Notes under the pieces: model-generated
What the model was told of the DNA's origin: nothing
What the model saw: only the letters and a program-made list of their open reading frames with translations
Database searches by the model: none
In this document: positions 58,288 to 58,310 of the stretch, in pieces
Layout: every line of letters starts with the position of its first letter
How positions within the stretch are numbered: position 1 is the first letter of the stretch
Position numbers and translations under genes: made by a program
NCBI GenBank assembly: GCA_026707745.1
Contig: JAPOWG010000012.1
Span: forward strand, 1-58,310
Origin: Chloroflexota bacterium
Lineage (GTDB): Bacteria > Chloroflexota > Anaerolineae > Aggregatilineales > Phototrophicaceae
DNA length: 58,310 nt
Reading direction: 5' to 3'

Positions 58288-58310
58288 ATGACTAACCCGC
58301 CCGCGCCGCT
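58288..58310 (+). CDS. Possible start of a further gene, cut by the window end
   Basis: ATG at 58288 preceded by GGAG at 58280-58283 reads MTNPPAP and runs off the window. Spacing and codon use are plausible, but seven codons are too few to identify anything. Confidence 0.35.

Noticed and set aside
1..58310. tRNA or rRNA genes, riboswitches
   Set aside because: None was recognisable by eye. I looked for cloverleaf-like GGTTCGA regions and for a TPP-type leader before the ThiY-like gene; the 45-base leader at 56996-57040 is too short for a riboswitch.

Overview
The window looks like a chromosomal segment of a free-living or host-associated heterotrophic bacterium, most plausibly a member of the Chloroflexota. 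That assignment is inference. It rests on the mix of an F420-type luciferase-like oxidoreductase, NMT1/ThiY-type transport, M32 and M16 peptidases, many Uma2-family (DUF820) genes, DUF433/DUF5615 pairs and abundant short intergenic hairpins. No rRNA, tRNA, CRISPR array, phage or insertion sequence with a transposase was seen.

Left part (0.3-7.4 kb, + strand): sugar-acid use. A GH4 glycosidase, a split UxaA-type dehydratase (SAF subunit plus catalytic subunit), a LarA-family protein keeping all four key active-site residues, a coupled pair of poorly known proteins (DUF6978-like and DUF1828/DUF1829) and an MFS transporter. Malate synthase A and a HTH/PIN toxin-antitoxin pair follow on the - strand, then a 1010-residue kinase-M23-aminotransferase fusion (10.4-13.4 kb).

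Middle part (13.9-30.2 kb, - strand): SMP-30 lactonase, two paralogous enolase-superfamily dehydratases, a GH3 glycosidase, a secreted beta-helix protein, an M32 carboxypeptidase, an SDR, a DapA-like aldolase/lyase, two amidohydrolases, an M20 peptidase, a VOC protein, a nitroreductase and a DUF6092-like protein. Lactonase, dehydratase and DapA-like protein fit a non-phosphorylative aldonate pathway. At 30.4-35.7 kb a GntR/FadR regulator, with a clear promoter and palindromic operator, heads a + strand operon of an epimerase, two Gfo/Idh/MocA dehydrogenases and an unassigned TIM-barrel-like protein.

Right part (37-58 kb): an exported M16 peptidase, a creatinase-like M24 protein, then a reductive pyrimidine catabolism locus: hydantoinase/dihydropyrimidinase, LLM oxidoreductase, nitrilase-family carbamoyl amidohydrolase, CoA-acylating (methyl)malonate-semialdehyde dehydrogenase, and a divergent class III aminotransferase. 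An ABC importer (two permeases, ATPase, ThiY-like binding protein) follows. No dihydropyrimidine dehydrogenase is present in the window.

The catabolic genes are interrupted by accessory genes: five Uma2 genes (one with an amber codon) and three tandem DUF433/DUF5615 modules (one toxin frameshifted). At three places the accessory gene is bounded by two copies of the end of a neighbouring catabolic gene, one of them decayed in two of the cases, which points to repeated tandem segmental duplication. A family of about eleven short hairpins, all in the same orientation, is spread through the intergenic regions.
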